A stretch of 64,000 nucleotides of DNA, from the NCBI RefSeq assembly GCF_015207005.2, contig NZ_JADEXS020000001.1, positions 7,773,001 to 7,837,000 of the forward strand. Reading direction: 5' to 3'. The notes under the pieces were generated by a model that made no database searches, was not told the origin of the DNA, and saw nothing but the letters and a program-made list of their open reading frames with translations. The DNA is from Desmonostoc muscorum LEGE 12446 (GTDB lineage Bacteria > Cyanobacteriota > Cyanobacteriia > Cyanobacteriales > Nostocaceae). Numbering within the stretch: position 1 is the stretch's first letter; every line of letters starts with the position of its first letter. Made by a program: the position numbers and the translations under genes. Of the stretch, positions 16,682 to 25,394 are shown piece after piece.

Positions 16682-18406
16682 TTGAAAACGCGTTCTAATT
16701 ACTGGCTACTGCTACCTTATATCCGACCCCAGTGGCGAACCATTACTAAGGGATTTATTGGCATTTTTGGATATGTGCTGGCAACATTAGTGTTAATCAA
16801 TCTTGCCGGGAAATTGGCAATTCCCTTGGCACAAGGCAATGTAGTAGCCATCGTCCAAATAACAGGGATTTGTGCCTTAATCTTTCTTGTGAAAAGTTTG
16901 TTTGAATCTATACAAGATATGTACATGGCGAAAGCTGCTTTAAAAGTTGCTTTTCATCTCCGCCAACAAGTTTACACACATCTCCAAAAGCTAAATCTCA
17001 GTTATTTTGAAACAGCAAAAGCAGGTGATTTATCTTACCGCCTCACCGAAGATGTTGATCGGGTTGGTGAAGCGGTCAATAAAATATTTCACGACTTTAT
17101 TCCCTGTGTTTTGCAGTTGGTAACAATTTTGATTTACATGATTTATCTGAATTGGCAACTGACACTAGCAACGGTGATAGTTGCACCACTAATGGCTATT
17201 TTAATCGGCTGGTTTAGCGAACAGTTACGCAAGCATTCTCTAAAAAGTCAAAATCGGGTGTCGGGTTTATCTGCTATCCTTTCGGAAATTTTTAACGGTA
17301 TCCGTTTGGTACAAGCTTTTGCGGCGGAAAACTACGAAATTGCCCGGTTTGGCTATGAAGCAGAACGCGGTCTAAAAGCAAAATATTCAGCCGAAGGATT
17401 AAAAGCAATTCAGATTCCCATCGTGGGATTTTTGGCAGCCTCAAGTGCTTTATCTTTACTCATAGTGGGGGCGTGGCAAATTTCCCAAGACAATTTGAGA
17501 GTAGCCAATTTTTTTAGTTATCTAGCTGCGGCGGCGCTGTTAGTTGACCCCATTGGTCGCACTACTAATAACTACAACAAATTTCAGGAGGGTGAAGCAT
17601 CTGTTAACCGGGTTTTTGAATTGATGGCAATTCAACCGACGGTGATAGAAAAACCAAATGCGATCGCCCTACCTCCAGTTGCAGGCCAAGTAGAATATAA
17701 TCATGTTTCTTTTGGCTATCAACCCGGTGAATCCGTATTACAGGATATCAGTTTGTTGGTATCACCGGGTGAAGCGATCGCTGTTGTGGGTAGTTATGGT
17801 GCTGGTAAAACCACATTTGTGAATCTCTTACCCCGCTTCTACGATCCCGAAGTTGGTCAAATCTTAATTGACGGTATTGATATTCGGGATGTCAAGTTAC
17901 ATAGTCTGCGGCGACAAATTGGCATTGTTCCCCAACAAAGCATCATGTTTTCTGGAACAATTGCCCAAAATATCGCTTTTGGACAAGACTTTTTTGATAT
18001 GCAAGCGGTGACAGCAGCTGCGAAAATTGCTAACGCCCATGAATTTATTAGCGAATTGCCAGAAGGTTATCGTACTTGGGTGGGCGAACGTGGGGTAAAC
18101 TTATCTAGTGGACAAAGACAAAGAATTGCGATCGCTCGTGCTGTTCACCTCAACCCACAAATTTTGATTCTTGATGAAGCGACATCTGCATTAGATTCTG
18201 AGTCAGAAGCCTTGGTGCAGGAAGCCTTAGAAAGACTGATGCAAAACCGCACAGTGTTTATTATTGCCCATCGTTTATCAACACTTAGAAAGTGCGATCG
18301 TATTTTAGTTCTCGAACAAGGACAAATTGTCGAATTAGGAACCCATGAAGAATTATTAGCCCTAGAGGGTAGCTATGCCCGATTTTATACTCAACAATTT
18401 AGCTAA
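16682..18406 (+). CDS. ABC exporter, fused permease-ATPase half-transporter
   Basis: The 574-residue protein has an N-terminal six-helix exporter domain (about 15-310) and a C-terminal ATPase. Walker A is GSYGAGKT (370-377), where Tyr replaces the usual Gly/Ser. The signature is LSSGQ (474-478), Walker B ends ILDEATSALD (D498, E499), and the H-loop is IIAHRLS. It should work as a dimer, exporting a lipid, peptide or drug. The start is a TTG (MKTRSNYWLL) with no strong ribosome site. No upstream ATG in frame is better. The 3' end overlaps the convergent pfkA by 8 bp. Confidence 0.92.
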   Translation: MKTRSNYWLLLPYIRPQWRTITKGFIGIFGYVLATLVLINLAGKLAIPLAQGNVVAIVQITGICALIFLVKSLFESIQDMYMAKAALKVAFHLRQQVYTHLQKLNLSYFETAKAGDLSYRLTEDVDRVGEAVNKIFHDFIPCVLQLVTILIYMIYLNWQLTLATVIVAPLMAILIGWFSEQLRKHSLKSQNRVSGLSAILSEIFNGIRLVQAFAAENYEIARFGYEAERGLKAKYSAEGLKAIQIPIVGFLAASSALSLLIVGAWQISQDNLRVANFFSYLAAAALLVDPIGRTTNNYNKFQEGEASVNRVFELMAIQPTVIEKPNAIALPPVAGQVEYNHVSFGYQPGESVLQDISLLVSPGEAIAVVGSYGAGKTTFVNLLPRFYDPEVGQILIDGIDIRDVKLHSLRRQIGIVPQQSIMFSGTIAQNIAFGQDFFDMQAVTAAAKIANAHEFISELPEGYRTWVGERGVNLSSGQRQRIAIARAVHLNPQILILDEATSALDSESEALVQEALERLMQNRTVFIIAHRLSTLRKCDRILVLEQGQIVELGTHEELLALEGSYARFYTQQFS

Positions 18407-19472
18407 CGCCAATTTTCTCCCCCACATAAATATTTAATGCACGTGCTATTTGTACTAAGAAATTATTGGGATCTACAAGATATGGACTGGAAGCCAAGAC
18501 TGTTTCTAAAGGAACTGCTACGACTTGTCCATTTTGCCAAGCTACCATTTGTGCAGATTGCCCATCAGCTAATAAATCTACGGCGGCTTTACCAAAAGCT
18601 GTTGCGATTAAACGGTCTAAAGCTGAGGGAATTCCACCTCGTTGGATGTGTCCTAAGACAGAAACCCGAATGTCAATTTCATTGTTACTGCAACAACGAA
18701 GTTCATCAGCAATATATTGACCTATACCACAGGATGGCTTTTGGCTGGATGGCTGGCTAGATGAATTGCCTGCTATTTGAACGCCTTCTGCCACAACGAC
18801 AATTGCAAATCTGCGTTCCCAGCGATCGCGTAATTCTGCTAAATGTTCGCACACACCTTTGATTTTGTAGGGAATTTCGGGAATCAAAATCACATCTGCA
18901 CCGCCTGCAATACCAGATTGTAGTGCTAAATGACCTGCTGTGCGTCCCATGACTTCCACAATCATCACGCGATCGTGACTGGCTGCTGTAAATGTCAAAC
19001 GATTTAAGGCATCAACAATTGTATTGACCGCAGTATCAAACCCAACTACTCTTTCTGTCTTGGCGACATCACAATCAATTGTTTTCGGAATGGCAACAAA
19101 CTGCCAGTTTCCTTGCTTTTGCAGTTGGTTGAGAATTGCTAAACTGCCATCTCCACCAATACCGATCAAGGCATCTAATTCTAAAGTATGGTAACCAGCA
19201 ACAATCTCTTCAATATGAGCTAGAGTATCTCCCTTGTTGATGCTACCCAGAATCGTGCCTCCCATGTTCAACAAAGGGTCAATACCACGTAGGTCTAAAC
19301 CATGTATGCTCAGAGGAATTGCCTTTCTCTCTAAAAGCCCTCTGGTCGCATAAGGAATACCCACTACCTGCCAGTTATAGCTAAGGGTGGCATGACTAAC
19401 AACTGCCCGAATTACAGCATTGAGTCCAGGACAATCACCACCACTAGTGAGAATACCAAGTCGTTTTTGCAT
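18399..19472 (-). CDS. pfkA: ATP-dependent 6-phosphofructokinase-type enzyme
   Basis: This is a PfkA-family protein of about 357 residues, predicted to phosphorylate fructose 6-phosphate in glycolysis. Visible motifs are ILTSGGDCPGLNAVIRAV (nucleotide site), GIGGDGS (104-110; the Gly favours ATP over pyrophosphate), PKTIDCD (129-135), MGRTAGHLAL and the LGHIQRGGIPSALDR end. The usual TIDND has Cys in place of Asn, while both Asp residues are kept. A Ser/Pro/Gln-rich low-complexity insert lies near residue 235. GTG 19481, ATG 19478 and ATG 19472 are possible starts. I prefer 19472, as GAGG lies 10 nt upstream. Confidence 0.9.
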   Translation of the reverse strand: MQKRLGILTSGGDCPGLNAVIRAVVSHATLSYNWQVVGIPYATRGLLERKAIPLSIHGLDLRGIDPLLNMGGTILGSINKGDTLAHIEEIVAGYHTLELDALIGIGGDGSLAILNQLQKQGNWQFVAIPKTIDCDVAKTERVVGFDTAVNTIVDALNRLTFTAASHDRVMIVEVMGRTAGHLALQSGIAGGADVILIPEIPYKIKGVCEHLAELRDRWERRFAIVVVAEGVQIAGNSSSQPSSQKPSCGIGQYIADELRCCSNNEIDIRVSVLGHIQRGGIPSALDRLIATAFGKAAVDLLADGQSAQMVAWQNGQVVAVPLETVLASSPYLVDPNNFLVQIARALNIYVGEKIGVS

Positions 19473-19864
19473 GGTCATCACACCTCAACAATAAAGGCAG
19501 TCCCAATCAAACAAGTTTCACTACCAAGCATAAAAGTGGTTTTTTGCCCACTCCCCACTTACAAGTTAGAGGGCAAGAAATAGGAGGCAGAAGATGGCAA
19601 TTTTTCTGCCTCGCTGTTGAACCCTGTTTTAGCTACATCTTGAGGTTAAGTTAAAAATCTGAGGAAGTTGTGAGGATCTAACTTAGGTATTACGTATATA
19701 AAAATCATATCTCTATAATTTCGCAACATTTCAATCTCCGCGTCAAAGCCTCTTCATCTGTAATCCTATTTTGGAGAATTGGTATTACCGTCTTCACAAG
19801 TTTCTCAAATTGTTCTCCTATCATCGACGCAGAACATTCTGAAGTTCTAAAAAAGGCTCAAAAG
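19473..19864. other. Divergent intergenic region, pfkA / hoxE
   Basis: This 390-bp region lies between the divergent pfkA and hoxE genes and should hold both promoters. It is AT-rich toward hoxE, with an ACGTATATAAAAATCATATC stretch near 19692. I see no gene and no confident LexA or AbrB site. Confidence 0.5.
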
Positions 19865-20377
19865 ATGAATTCAGCAACTGCTGTTAAAACTAAGAACACA
19901 GCAAAAGATAAGCGCTTTAAAATGCTGGATGCAACTATCAAACGCTACCAGTATCAACAGGATGCACTGATTGAAATATTGCATAAAGCGCAGGAACTTT
20001 TTGGTTATTTAGAAAACGATGTATTAATTTACGTTGCTCATAATCTCAAACTGCCACCTAGTCGAGTTTATGGTGTTGCCACGTTCTACCATTTGTTTTC
20101 ACTTGCACCTAGTGGCGTACATACTTGTGTGATATGTACGGGTACAGCTTGTTACGTCAAAGGCGCTCCAACTATCCTGGCAAATGTGGAAAAATCTATC
20201 CACATACATCCTGGTGAAACTACGGCAGATAATCAAATTTCACTATTAACAGCAAGGTGTTTAGGTGCCTGTGGAATTGCGCCTGCTGTAGTATTTGATG
20301 GCACTGTTTTAGGCCATCAAACTGCTGAATCAGTTGGCGAACGCATCAAAAGATGGTTGCAAGATGGATCTACCTGA
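19865..20377 (+). CDS. hoxE: Bidirectional hydrogenase diaphorase subunit HoxE
   Basis: HoxE (170 residues) is the NuoE-like thioredoxin-fold [2Fe-2S] subunit of the HoxEFUYH complex, passing electrons between the diaphorase and its partners. The four ligands fit C91-x4-C96 (CTGTAC) and C132-x3-C136 (CLGAC). The segment KRYQYQQDALIEILHKAQEL and YGVATFYHLF are typical. It is the first gene of the hox cluster. Its last 14 nt overlap the start of an extra gene that repeats its own C-terminal half. That duplication is described separately. Confidence 0.95.
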   Translation: MNSATAVKTKNTAKDKRFKMLDATIKRYQYQQDALIEILHKAQELFGYLENDVLIYVAHNLKLPPSRVYGVATFYHLFSLAPSGVHTCVICTGTACYVKGAPTILANVEKSIHIHPGETTADNQISLLTARCLGACGIAPAVVFDGTVLGHQTAESVGERIKRWLQDGST

Positions 20378-20663
20378 GTTAATTGAAATAGGCCCTAGCG
20401 ATCTGCATACCATACAGGTATGCAAAAGTATAGTTTGTTATGCAAAAGGCGCTCCAACTATCCTGACACATCTAGAAAAATTTTTCGAGATAAATCCTGG
20501 TGAAACCACGGCAAATAATCAAATTTTACTTCTAACAGCAAACTGTTTGGGTGCTTGTGAAATTGCGCCTGCTGTTGCATTCGATGGCACTGTTTTAGGC
20601 AATCAAACTGCTGAATTAGTTAGCGATTGCATCAAAGGATGGTTGCAAGATGGATCTACCTGA
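20364..20663 (+). CDS. Free-standing HoxE-type [2Fe-2S] domain from a tandem duplication
   Basis: This 99-residue gene arose by tandem duplication of about 286 bp that spans the 3' half of hoxE and the first codons of hoxF. It starts MDLPELIEI, identical to HoxF 1-9, and then switches to a HoxE-like C-terminal half ([20 protein letters not shown]). All four cluster ligands remain with identical spacing: C20-x4-C25, 35 residues, C61-x3-C65. Both of its junctions reproduce the 14-nt overlap of the original hoxE-hoxF border. The frame is open and changed residues lie mainly outside the ligands, which suggests selection. A longer TTG start at 20334 is possible but unlikely. It may be an extra electron-transfer subunit or a surviving duplicate. 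Confidence 0.85.
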   Translation: MDLPELIEIGPSDLHTIQVCKSIVCYAKGAPTILTHLEKFFEINPGETTANNQILLLTANCLGACEIAPAVAFDGTVLGNQTAELVSDCIKGWLQDGST

Positions 20664-22284
20664 GTTAATTGAAATTGCTCAAAAAGAACGTGCTTTAGAG
20701 AAACCTGTGCAAATTCGCTGTTGTGTTGCAGCTGGTTGTCTGTCTGCCAATTCACAAGCCGTCAAACAGCGTTTAGAAGAAGCTGTAACGGCAGCAGGTT
20801 TAGCAGAAACACTGGAAGTTCGTAGCGTTGGCTGTATGCGTTTGTGCTGTCAAGCACCATTAGTAGAAGTAGAGAGTGGGGAGTGGGGAATGGGGAGTGG
20901 AGAGGAGTGTAAGCAATCTCCACATAGCAGATTGTATGAAAAAGTTACACCTGATGATGCACCCTCAATTATCGCCGCTATCAATGGAGGAGAGACAACA
21001 GTCAAACAGGGGGATTTAACGCATCCATTTTTTACACACCAGATGCCGATTGTTTTAGAAAATAGTGGCAAAATCGATCCAGAACGCATTCAATCTTATA
21101 TTGGCGCCCAAGGTTATAGAGGGCTTTACCATGTCTTGCGAGAGATGAAAGCCAACGAAGTAGTCGATACGATTACTCGCAGTGGTTTACGAGGACGTGG
21201 TGGTGCTGGTTATCCTACAGGTTTGAAATGGGCAACCGTGGCCAAAGCAAAAGGAGAACGCAAGTTCGTAATTTGCAACGCCGATGAAGGAGATCCCGGT
21301 GCATTTATGGATCGCAGTGTCCTAGAAAGCGATCCCCATCGTGTTTTGGAAGGAATGGCGATCGCTGCTTACGCTGTCGGCGCAAATCAAGGCTACATCT
21401 ACATCCGGGCAGAATATCCCGTTGCTATCAATCGTCTGCAAACAGCCATTCACCAAGCCCAACGTCTTGGTATTTTGGGTACTCAAATTTTCGATTCTCG
21501 CTTTGATTTTAAAATTGATATTCGTATTGGTGCTGGGGCTTATGTCTGTGGTGAAGAAACTGCCTTAATGGCTTCTATTGAAGGTAAACGCGGTACCCCT
21601 CATCCCCGTCCGCCCTACCCGGCTGAGTCTGGTTTATGGGGTCATCCTACTTTAATTAATAACGTTGAAACCTACGCCAATGTTGCACCGATTATCCGCA
21701 AAGGCGCTGACTGGTTCGCTAGTATTGGCACCCAAAAAAGCAAAGGTACAAAGGTTTTTGCGTTGGCAGGCAAAATCCGTAACACTGGTTTGATAGAAGT
21801 ACCAATGGGAACTTCATTAAAGCAGATTGTGGAAGCAATGGGCGGTGGCGTACCAGATGGCGGTGTGGTAAAAGCTGTGCAAACTGGTGGCCCTTCCGGG
21901 GGATGTATTCCCGCATCAGCTTTTGAGAGCATAGTGGATTATGAGTCACTGACTCAACTTGGTTCGATGATGGGTTCCGGTGGGATGATTGTTATGGATG
22001 AAACTACCAACATGGTGGATGTCGCCCGCTTTTTCATGGAATTTTGTATGGATGAATCTTGCGGTAAATGCATTCCCTGTAGGGTAGGAACGGTGCAGTT
22101 ATATAAATTGTTAACCAAGATTAGTGAAGGTAAGGCATCCTTCGCTGATTTGGAATTGCTAGAAGAATTATGCGACATGGTGAAACATACCAGCTTGTGT
22201 GGTCTTGGTCAGTCTGCACCCAATCCAGTATTTAGTACCTTGCGTTATTTCCGAGATGAATATTTGGCTTTGATTAGTCATTAG
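20650..22284 (+). CDS. hoxF: Bidirectional hydrogenase diaphorase subunit HoxF
   Basis: HoxF (544 residues) binds FMN and NAD(P)H and carries Fe-S clusters in the Hox diaphorase. The N-terminal NuoE-like part has C25-x4-C30 and C62-x3-C66. The NuoF-like part has [17 protein letters not shown] (FMN/NAD site), [13 protein letters not shown] and [15 protein letters not shown]. The [4Fe-4S] site is C471, C474, C477 and C517 ([10 protein letters not shown] and SLCGLGQ). Residues 75-90 ([12 protein letters not shown]) are encoded by an STRR-like GGGGAGT/GGGGAAT tract read in frame. The start overlaps the preceding duplicated domain by 14 nt, as hoxE overlaps that domain, implying coupled translation. 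Confidence 0.96.
   Translation: MDLPELIEIAQKERALEKPVQIRCCVAAGCLSANSQAVKQRLEEAVTAAGLAETLEVRSVGCMRLCCQAPLVEVESGEWGMGSGEECKQSPHSRLYEKVTPDDAPSIIAAINGGETTVKQGDLTHPFFTHQMPIVLENSGKIDPERIQSYIGAQGYRGLYHVLREMKANEVVDTITRSGLRGRGGAGYPTGLKWATVAKAKGERKFVICNADEGDPGAFMDRSVLESDPHRVLEGMAIAAYAVGANQGYIYIRAEYPVAINRLQTAIHQAQRLGILGTQIFDSRFDFKIDIRIGAGAYVCGEETALMASIEGKRGTPHPRPPYPAESGLWGHPTLINNVETYANVAPIIRKGADWFASIGTQKSKGTKVFALAGKIRNTGLIEVPMGTSLKQIVEAMGGGVPDGGVVKAVQTGGPSGGCIPASAFESIVDYESLTQLGSMMGSGGMIVMDETTNMVDVARFFMEFCMDESCGKCIPCRVGTVQLYKLLTKISEGKASFADLELLEELCDMVKHTSLCGLGQSAPNPVFSTLRYFRDEYLALISH
20870..20908. repeat. STRR-type repeat inside hoxF
   Basis: A GAGTGGGGAGTGGGGAATGG tract, the same repeat seen between genes at 57640-57720, lies inside hoxF. 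It is read without frame loss, in the linker between the NuoE-like and NuoF-like parts. Confidence 0.85.
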
Positions 22285-22309
22285 TCATTGGTCATTTGTA
22301 TTTATAAAA

Positions 22310-22412
22310 CAATACAGTTCAGATAAGCCCAAAAACTTCATGTATAGACGCGATGAATCGCATCTTCAAAAACCAATTATTGACACCATTAATCCTTAAC
22401 TGAACCGTATTG
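22310..22412. mobile_element. 103-bp MITE-like element between hoxF and hoxU
   Basis: The terminal inverted repeats are CAATACAGTTCAGATAAG (left) and CTTAACTGAACCGTATTG (right), 18 bp with two mismatches. The interior has the AGACGCGATGAATCGC palindrome. ATTTATA occurs just outside each end (3 nt away on the left), which may be the remains of a target duplication. The right half also matches 7484-7560. Confidence 0.7.
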
Positions 22413-22483
22413 ATTTATATAGCAAAAGCCTTGGTGGTTAGGACATTAACAGATGATAAAACCTAGACACAAAAAGACTTTTC

Positions 22484-22515
22484 ACCCAGTCCCCAGTCCC
22501 CAGTCCCCAGTCCCT
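22484..22515. repeat. STRR heptamer array (CCCCAGT)
   Basis: Four CCCCAGT heptamers in tandem lie between hoxF and hoxU. Confidence 0.85.
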
Positions 22516-22573
22516 TGCTATAAAAGACCAATGAATGAAAAAAATGTGCAATGTCACAAGGAATAAATAATCA

Positions 22574-23290
22574 ATGGTTGTAAAAACTTTAACAATTAAC
22601 GAGGAATTAATCAGCGCCCGTGAGGAGGAAACTATTCTCCAAGCGGCGCAAGATGCAGGGATTCACATTCCGACTTTATGTCATTTAGAAGGAGTTGGAG
22701 ATGTTGGGGCTTGTCGGCTTTGTTTGGTAGAAATTGCTGGCAGTAATAAACTACAACCTGCTTGTGTAACGAAAGTTACTGAAGGTATGGAAGTCCAAAC
22801 AAATAGCGATCGCCTGCAAAATTATCGCCGCACAATTATAGAAATGCTGTTTGCTGAAGGCAATCACATTTGCTCGGTGTGTGTAGCTAATGGTAATTGC
22901 GAATTGCAAGATTTGGCAATTGAAATGGGTATGGATCATGTGCGATTGGATTATCAATATCCTAATCGCAAAGTTGATGTTTCTCACCATCTCTTTGGCG
23001 TTGACCACAACCGTTGTGTTCTTTGCACTCGTTGTGTGCGTGTTTGTGACGAAATTGAAGGAGCGCACACTTGGGATATGGCGGGTAGGGGGACAAATTC
23101 CCATGTCATCACTGATTTAAATCAACCTTGGGGAACTTCGCAAACTTGTACTTCTTGCGGTAAATGCGTTAATGCTTGTCCAACAGGTGCGCTTTTTGAC
23201 AAAGGATCGAGCGTCGGTGAAATGAAACACGATCGCGCCAAACTTGATTTTTTGGTTACAGCAAGGGAGAAACACCAATGGCTTGTTTAG
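22574..23290 (+). CDS. hoxU: Bidirectional hydrogenase diaphorase subunit HoxU
   Basis: HoxU (238 residues) is the NuoG-N-terminus-like Fe-S subunit linking HoxF to HoxY. The plant-type [2Fe-2S] site uses C36, C47, C50 and C64 ([17 protein letters not shown]). The His/Cys [4Fe-4S] motif follows as [12 protein letters not shown], then two ferredoxin-like cluster motifs, [11 protein letters not shown] and [16 protein letters not shown]. Length and order are normal. It lies 289 bp after hoxF, behind a MITE and an STRR array, so hoxU may depend on readthrough or on its own promoter. Confidence 0.96.
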   Translation: MVVKTLTINEELISAREEETILQAAQDAGIHIPTLCHLEGVGDVGACRLCLVEIAGSNKLQPACVTKVTEGMEVQTNSDRLQNYRRTIIEMLFAEGNHICSVCVANGNCELQDLAIEMGMDHVRLDYQYPNRKVDVSHHLFGVDHNRCVLCTRCVRVCDEIEGAHTWDMAGRGTNSHVITDLNQPWGTSQTCTSCGKCVNACPTGALFDKGSSVGEMKHDRAKLDFLVTAREKHQWLV

Positions 23291-23413
23291 CTGGCGATCG
23301 TGAATTCAACCAATTCTCTAAATTCCGTAACATCTTCAAACCTTGAAACCTAAATACAATCTCAATTTATTAATTACGAATTACGAATTACGAATTACAA
23401 AGGGGTAAACCAA

Positions 23414-23938
23414 ATGTTACGCCGCATCTTAAAAATATTTTGGTGGCTTTTATTGCTGGGAATATTAACAATATATATATACGTGGGTTTAGCAAGTTTC
23501 ACATCTGAGCAGGTGATTGCTGCTGTCATTCAATTAGAAGAATCGCCACAAGAAATAATTTATCGCTCACAGCAAAAATTGAACGATCAATTGGGAAATT
23601 ATTGGCAGGTTGTTCTGTTTAAGCGAGTTGATTCTAATAGCCATAAAATATCTTCCATAAATCTCCGCTTGGTGGGATTTCCCGGTTCTCCGGAACTTCC
23701 CCATCCTTTACCACTGAAAATTACTACCGATACAGGTAAAGTATTGACTGCTCCTGATATTTTCCTCGATGAAGCACCAGCACCAACCATCGCTCAGTAT
23801 GACTTTAAGGATGTTTTGCCTCAATTACCAACTCAAGAATTGTTGATTGGTATACCTGTAGGTAAACAAAACTTCATCAATCTTTCAATCCCCGAATATG
23901 TTGTGCAGGAATGGCAAGAAATTGCCCTAAAATCCTGA
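23414..23938 (+). CDS. DUF3122-like membrane-anchored protein between hoxU and hoxY
   Basis: The 174-residue protein has one N-terminal hydrophobic helix (RILKIFWWLLLLGILTIYIY), so it is either membrane-anchored or exported to the thylakoid lumen or periplasm. The rest shows a beta-rich domain with QVVLFKR, LRLVGFPGSPELPHPLPLKI and DVLPQLPTQELLIGIP. This pattern matches my recollection of the cyanobacterial DUF3122 family. Genes of unknown function at this position are known from other heterocystous hox clusters. It might help assemble or place the hydrogenase, but that is only inferred from the neighbourhood. Four ATTACGA heptamers precede it. Confidence 0.8.
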   Translation: MLRRILKIFWWLLLLGILTIYIYVGLASFTSEQVIAAVIQLEESPQEIIYRSQQKLNDQLGNYWQVVLFKRVDSNSHKISSINLRLVGFPGSPELPHPLPLKITTDTGKVLTAPDIFLDEAPAPTIAQYDFKDVLPQLPTQELLIGIPVGKQNFINLSIPEYVVQEWQEIALKS

Positions 23939-23986
23939 ATCCTAATATCAAAATTTATTTTCTTCCCATTTATACTTTGATAAAAA

Positions 23987-24532
23987 ATGGCTCGTTTAAA
24001 ATTAGCAACGGTATGGTTAGGCGGGTGTTCTGGCTGTCATATGTCTTTTCTCGATTTGGATGAATGGCTGATTGATTTAGCACAACAAGTGGATTTAGTT
24101 TTTAGTCCTTTTGCTGATGTTAAAGAATATCCCCAAGGAGTGGATGTGGTGTTAGTTGAGGGTGCAATTGCTAATGAAGAACACCTGGAAATGATTCAGA
24201 GAGTAAGAGAGCGATCGCAAATTCTTGTTTCTTTTGGCGATTGTGCTGTCACTGGTAATGTTACCGCTTTACGCAATCCTTTAGGTAGTGCCGAACCTGT
24301 TCTTCAACGTTGTTACATCGAAGCAGCGGATATTTACGGCACAATCCCCCATGAACCTGGTATTGTCCCAACCTTATTAGATAAAGTGATACCAGTGCAT
24401 ACAGTAGTACCAGTTGATATTTATTTGCCGGGGTGTCCACCTAATGCAACTCGAATTAAAGCAGTGTTAGAGCCACTGTTAAGAGGAGAAAAACCACTCC
24501 TAGAAGGACGTGAATTTATCAAGTTTGGTTAA
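23987..24532 (+). CDS. hoxY: NiFe hydrogenase small subunit HoxY
   Basis: HoxY (181 residues) carries the proximal Fe-S cluster next to the NiFe site in HoxH. The ligands are visible as C14 and C17 (GGCSGCHMSFLD), C86 (FGDCAVTGN) and C150 (YLPGCPPNA). It lacks a Tat signal and the extra clusters of uptake-type small subunits, as expected for the soluble bidirectional enzyme. It follows the DUF3122-like gene by 48 bp, in the same direction. Confidence 0.96.
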   Translation: MARLKLATVWLGGCSGCHMSFLDLDEWLIDLAQQVDLVFSPFADVKEYPQGVDVVLVEGAIANEEHLEMIQRVRERSQILVSFGDCAVTGNVTALRNPLGSAEPVLQRCYIEAADIYGTIPHEPGIVPTLLDKVIPVHTVVPVDIYLPGCPPNATRIKAVLEPLLRGEKPLLEGREFIKFG

Positions 24533-24565
24533 CTTCACAAGTTACTCAAATTCTTTATCTAAGGT

Positions 24566-24720
24566 AAAAGGGACTGGGGACTGGGTATTGGGGACTGGGG
24601 AATTACCAGTGTGGGACGAGTGGGAGAGGTGGGAAGCTTTTTTATAATCTCCCTCATCCCCCTCATCCCCCTCATCCCCCTCATCTCCCTCATCTCCCTC
24701 ATCTCCCCAATCCCCAACCC
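24566..24720. repeat. STRR arrays (GGGGACTG and CTCCCTCATCCCC)
   Basis: Two kinds of short tandem repeat fill the gap after hoxY. One is a GGGACTGGGGACTGGG tract; the other is about seven CCCTCAT(C) units. An open frame runs through them into the next gene, but the repeats should not be counted as its N-terminus. Confidence 0.8.
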
Positions 24721-24727
24721 CCAAATT

Positions 24728-25186
24728 ATGGTTATGACAATTAATTATCGAGAAAGAATCATTGCTCTTTGGACAGTATTTCTATTAGGAACACTGTTTC
24801 ATACACAACTAGGTTTAATGCCGCTTTTTCACAGTTTACCTGTTGTCGAATCTCAAAAAGCTGCAAATATCAATGATATTTCTGGAATTATGTGGTTGAT
24901 GTTGGGCTTTTTTGTGCTACCAATGCTAGCAATTATTGGCACTGCTTTTACCGATTCAAAGCGTTATCGAATGATTCATTTTGGCTTAACCATCTTTTAC
25001 AGCATCATGAACTTACTACATGTGATTTTAGATTTATTTGTCCAGCCAGTTCTCTGGTATCAGATAGCCTTGATGGTCTTTTTAGTAATTGTAGGTTTAT
25101 TGTTAAACATTACTGCTTTTAAATGGATGCGGCTGCAACCTATAGCGAAGAAGTCCCAAATAAATCTAGAACACTCACCTTTTTAG
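24728..25186 (+). CDS. Hypothetical four-helix membrane protein in the hox cluster
   Basis: This 152-residue integral membrane protein has helices near 10-32, 52-76, 85-108 and 112-135. Conserved-looking polar points are HTQLGLMPLFH and INDISGIMWLMLGFF. I do not recognise a named domain. The start is ATG 24728 or the in-frame ATG 24734. The open frame continues upstream only through STRR repeats. Its place between hoxY and the CBS-CP12/hoxH genes suggests a role linked to the hydrogenase at the membrane, as seen in related clusters, but its function is unknown. Confidence 0.75.
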   Translation: MVMTINYRERIIALWTVFLLGTLFHTQLGLMPLFHSLPVVESQKAANINDISGIMWLMLGFFVLPMLAIIGTAFTDSKRYRMIHFGLTIFYSIMNLLHVILDLFVQPVLWYQIALMVFLVIVGLLLNITAFKWMRLQPIAKKSQINLEHSPF

Positions 25187-25394
25187 CCCTAAATTAAACT
25201 TGCGCTCAATATTGATTTTAGGGATTGATTAGCAATTCAAACCTCATGGGAATAATTAAGATTTGAAATCTTAGTTTTTACTGCACTTATTCAGATACGC
25301 GCTAAATTTTTGAACAGATTTATTCTCATTACTAAGATTATCAAATTTATTCAAGCCATGTGGCATCAGCATCATTAGAAATTTGGAGAGCATT

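Noticed and set aside
24611..24727. N-terminal extension of the hox-cluster membrane protein
   Set aside because: It is encoded by CCCTCAT repeats, giving an Ile/Pro/Leu/Ser tract. The ATG at 24728 gives a normal membrane protein.
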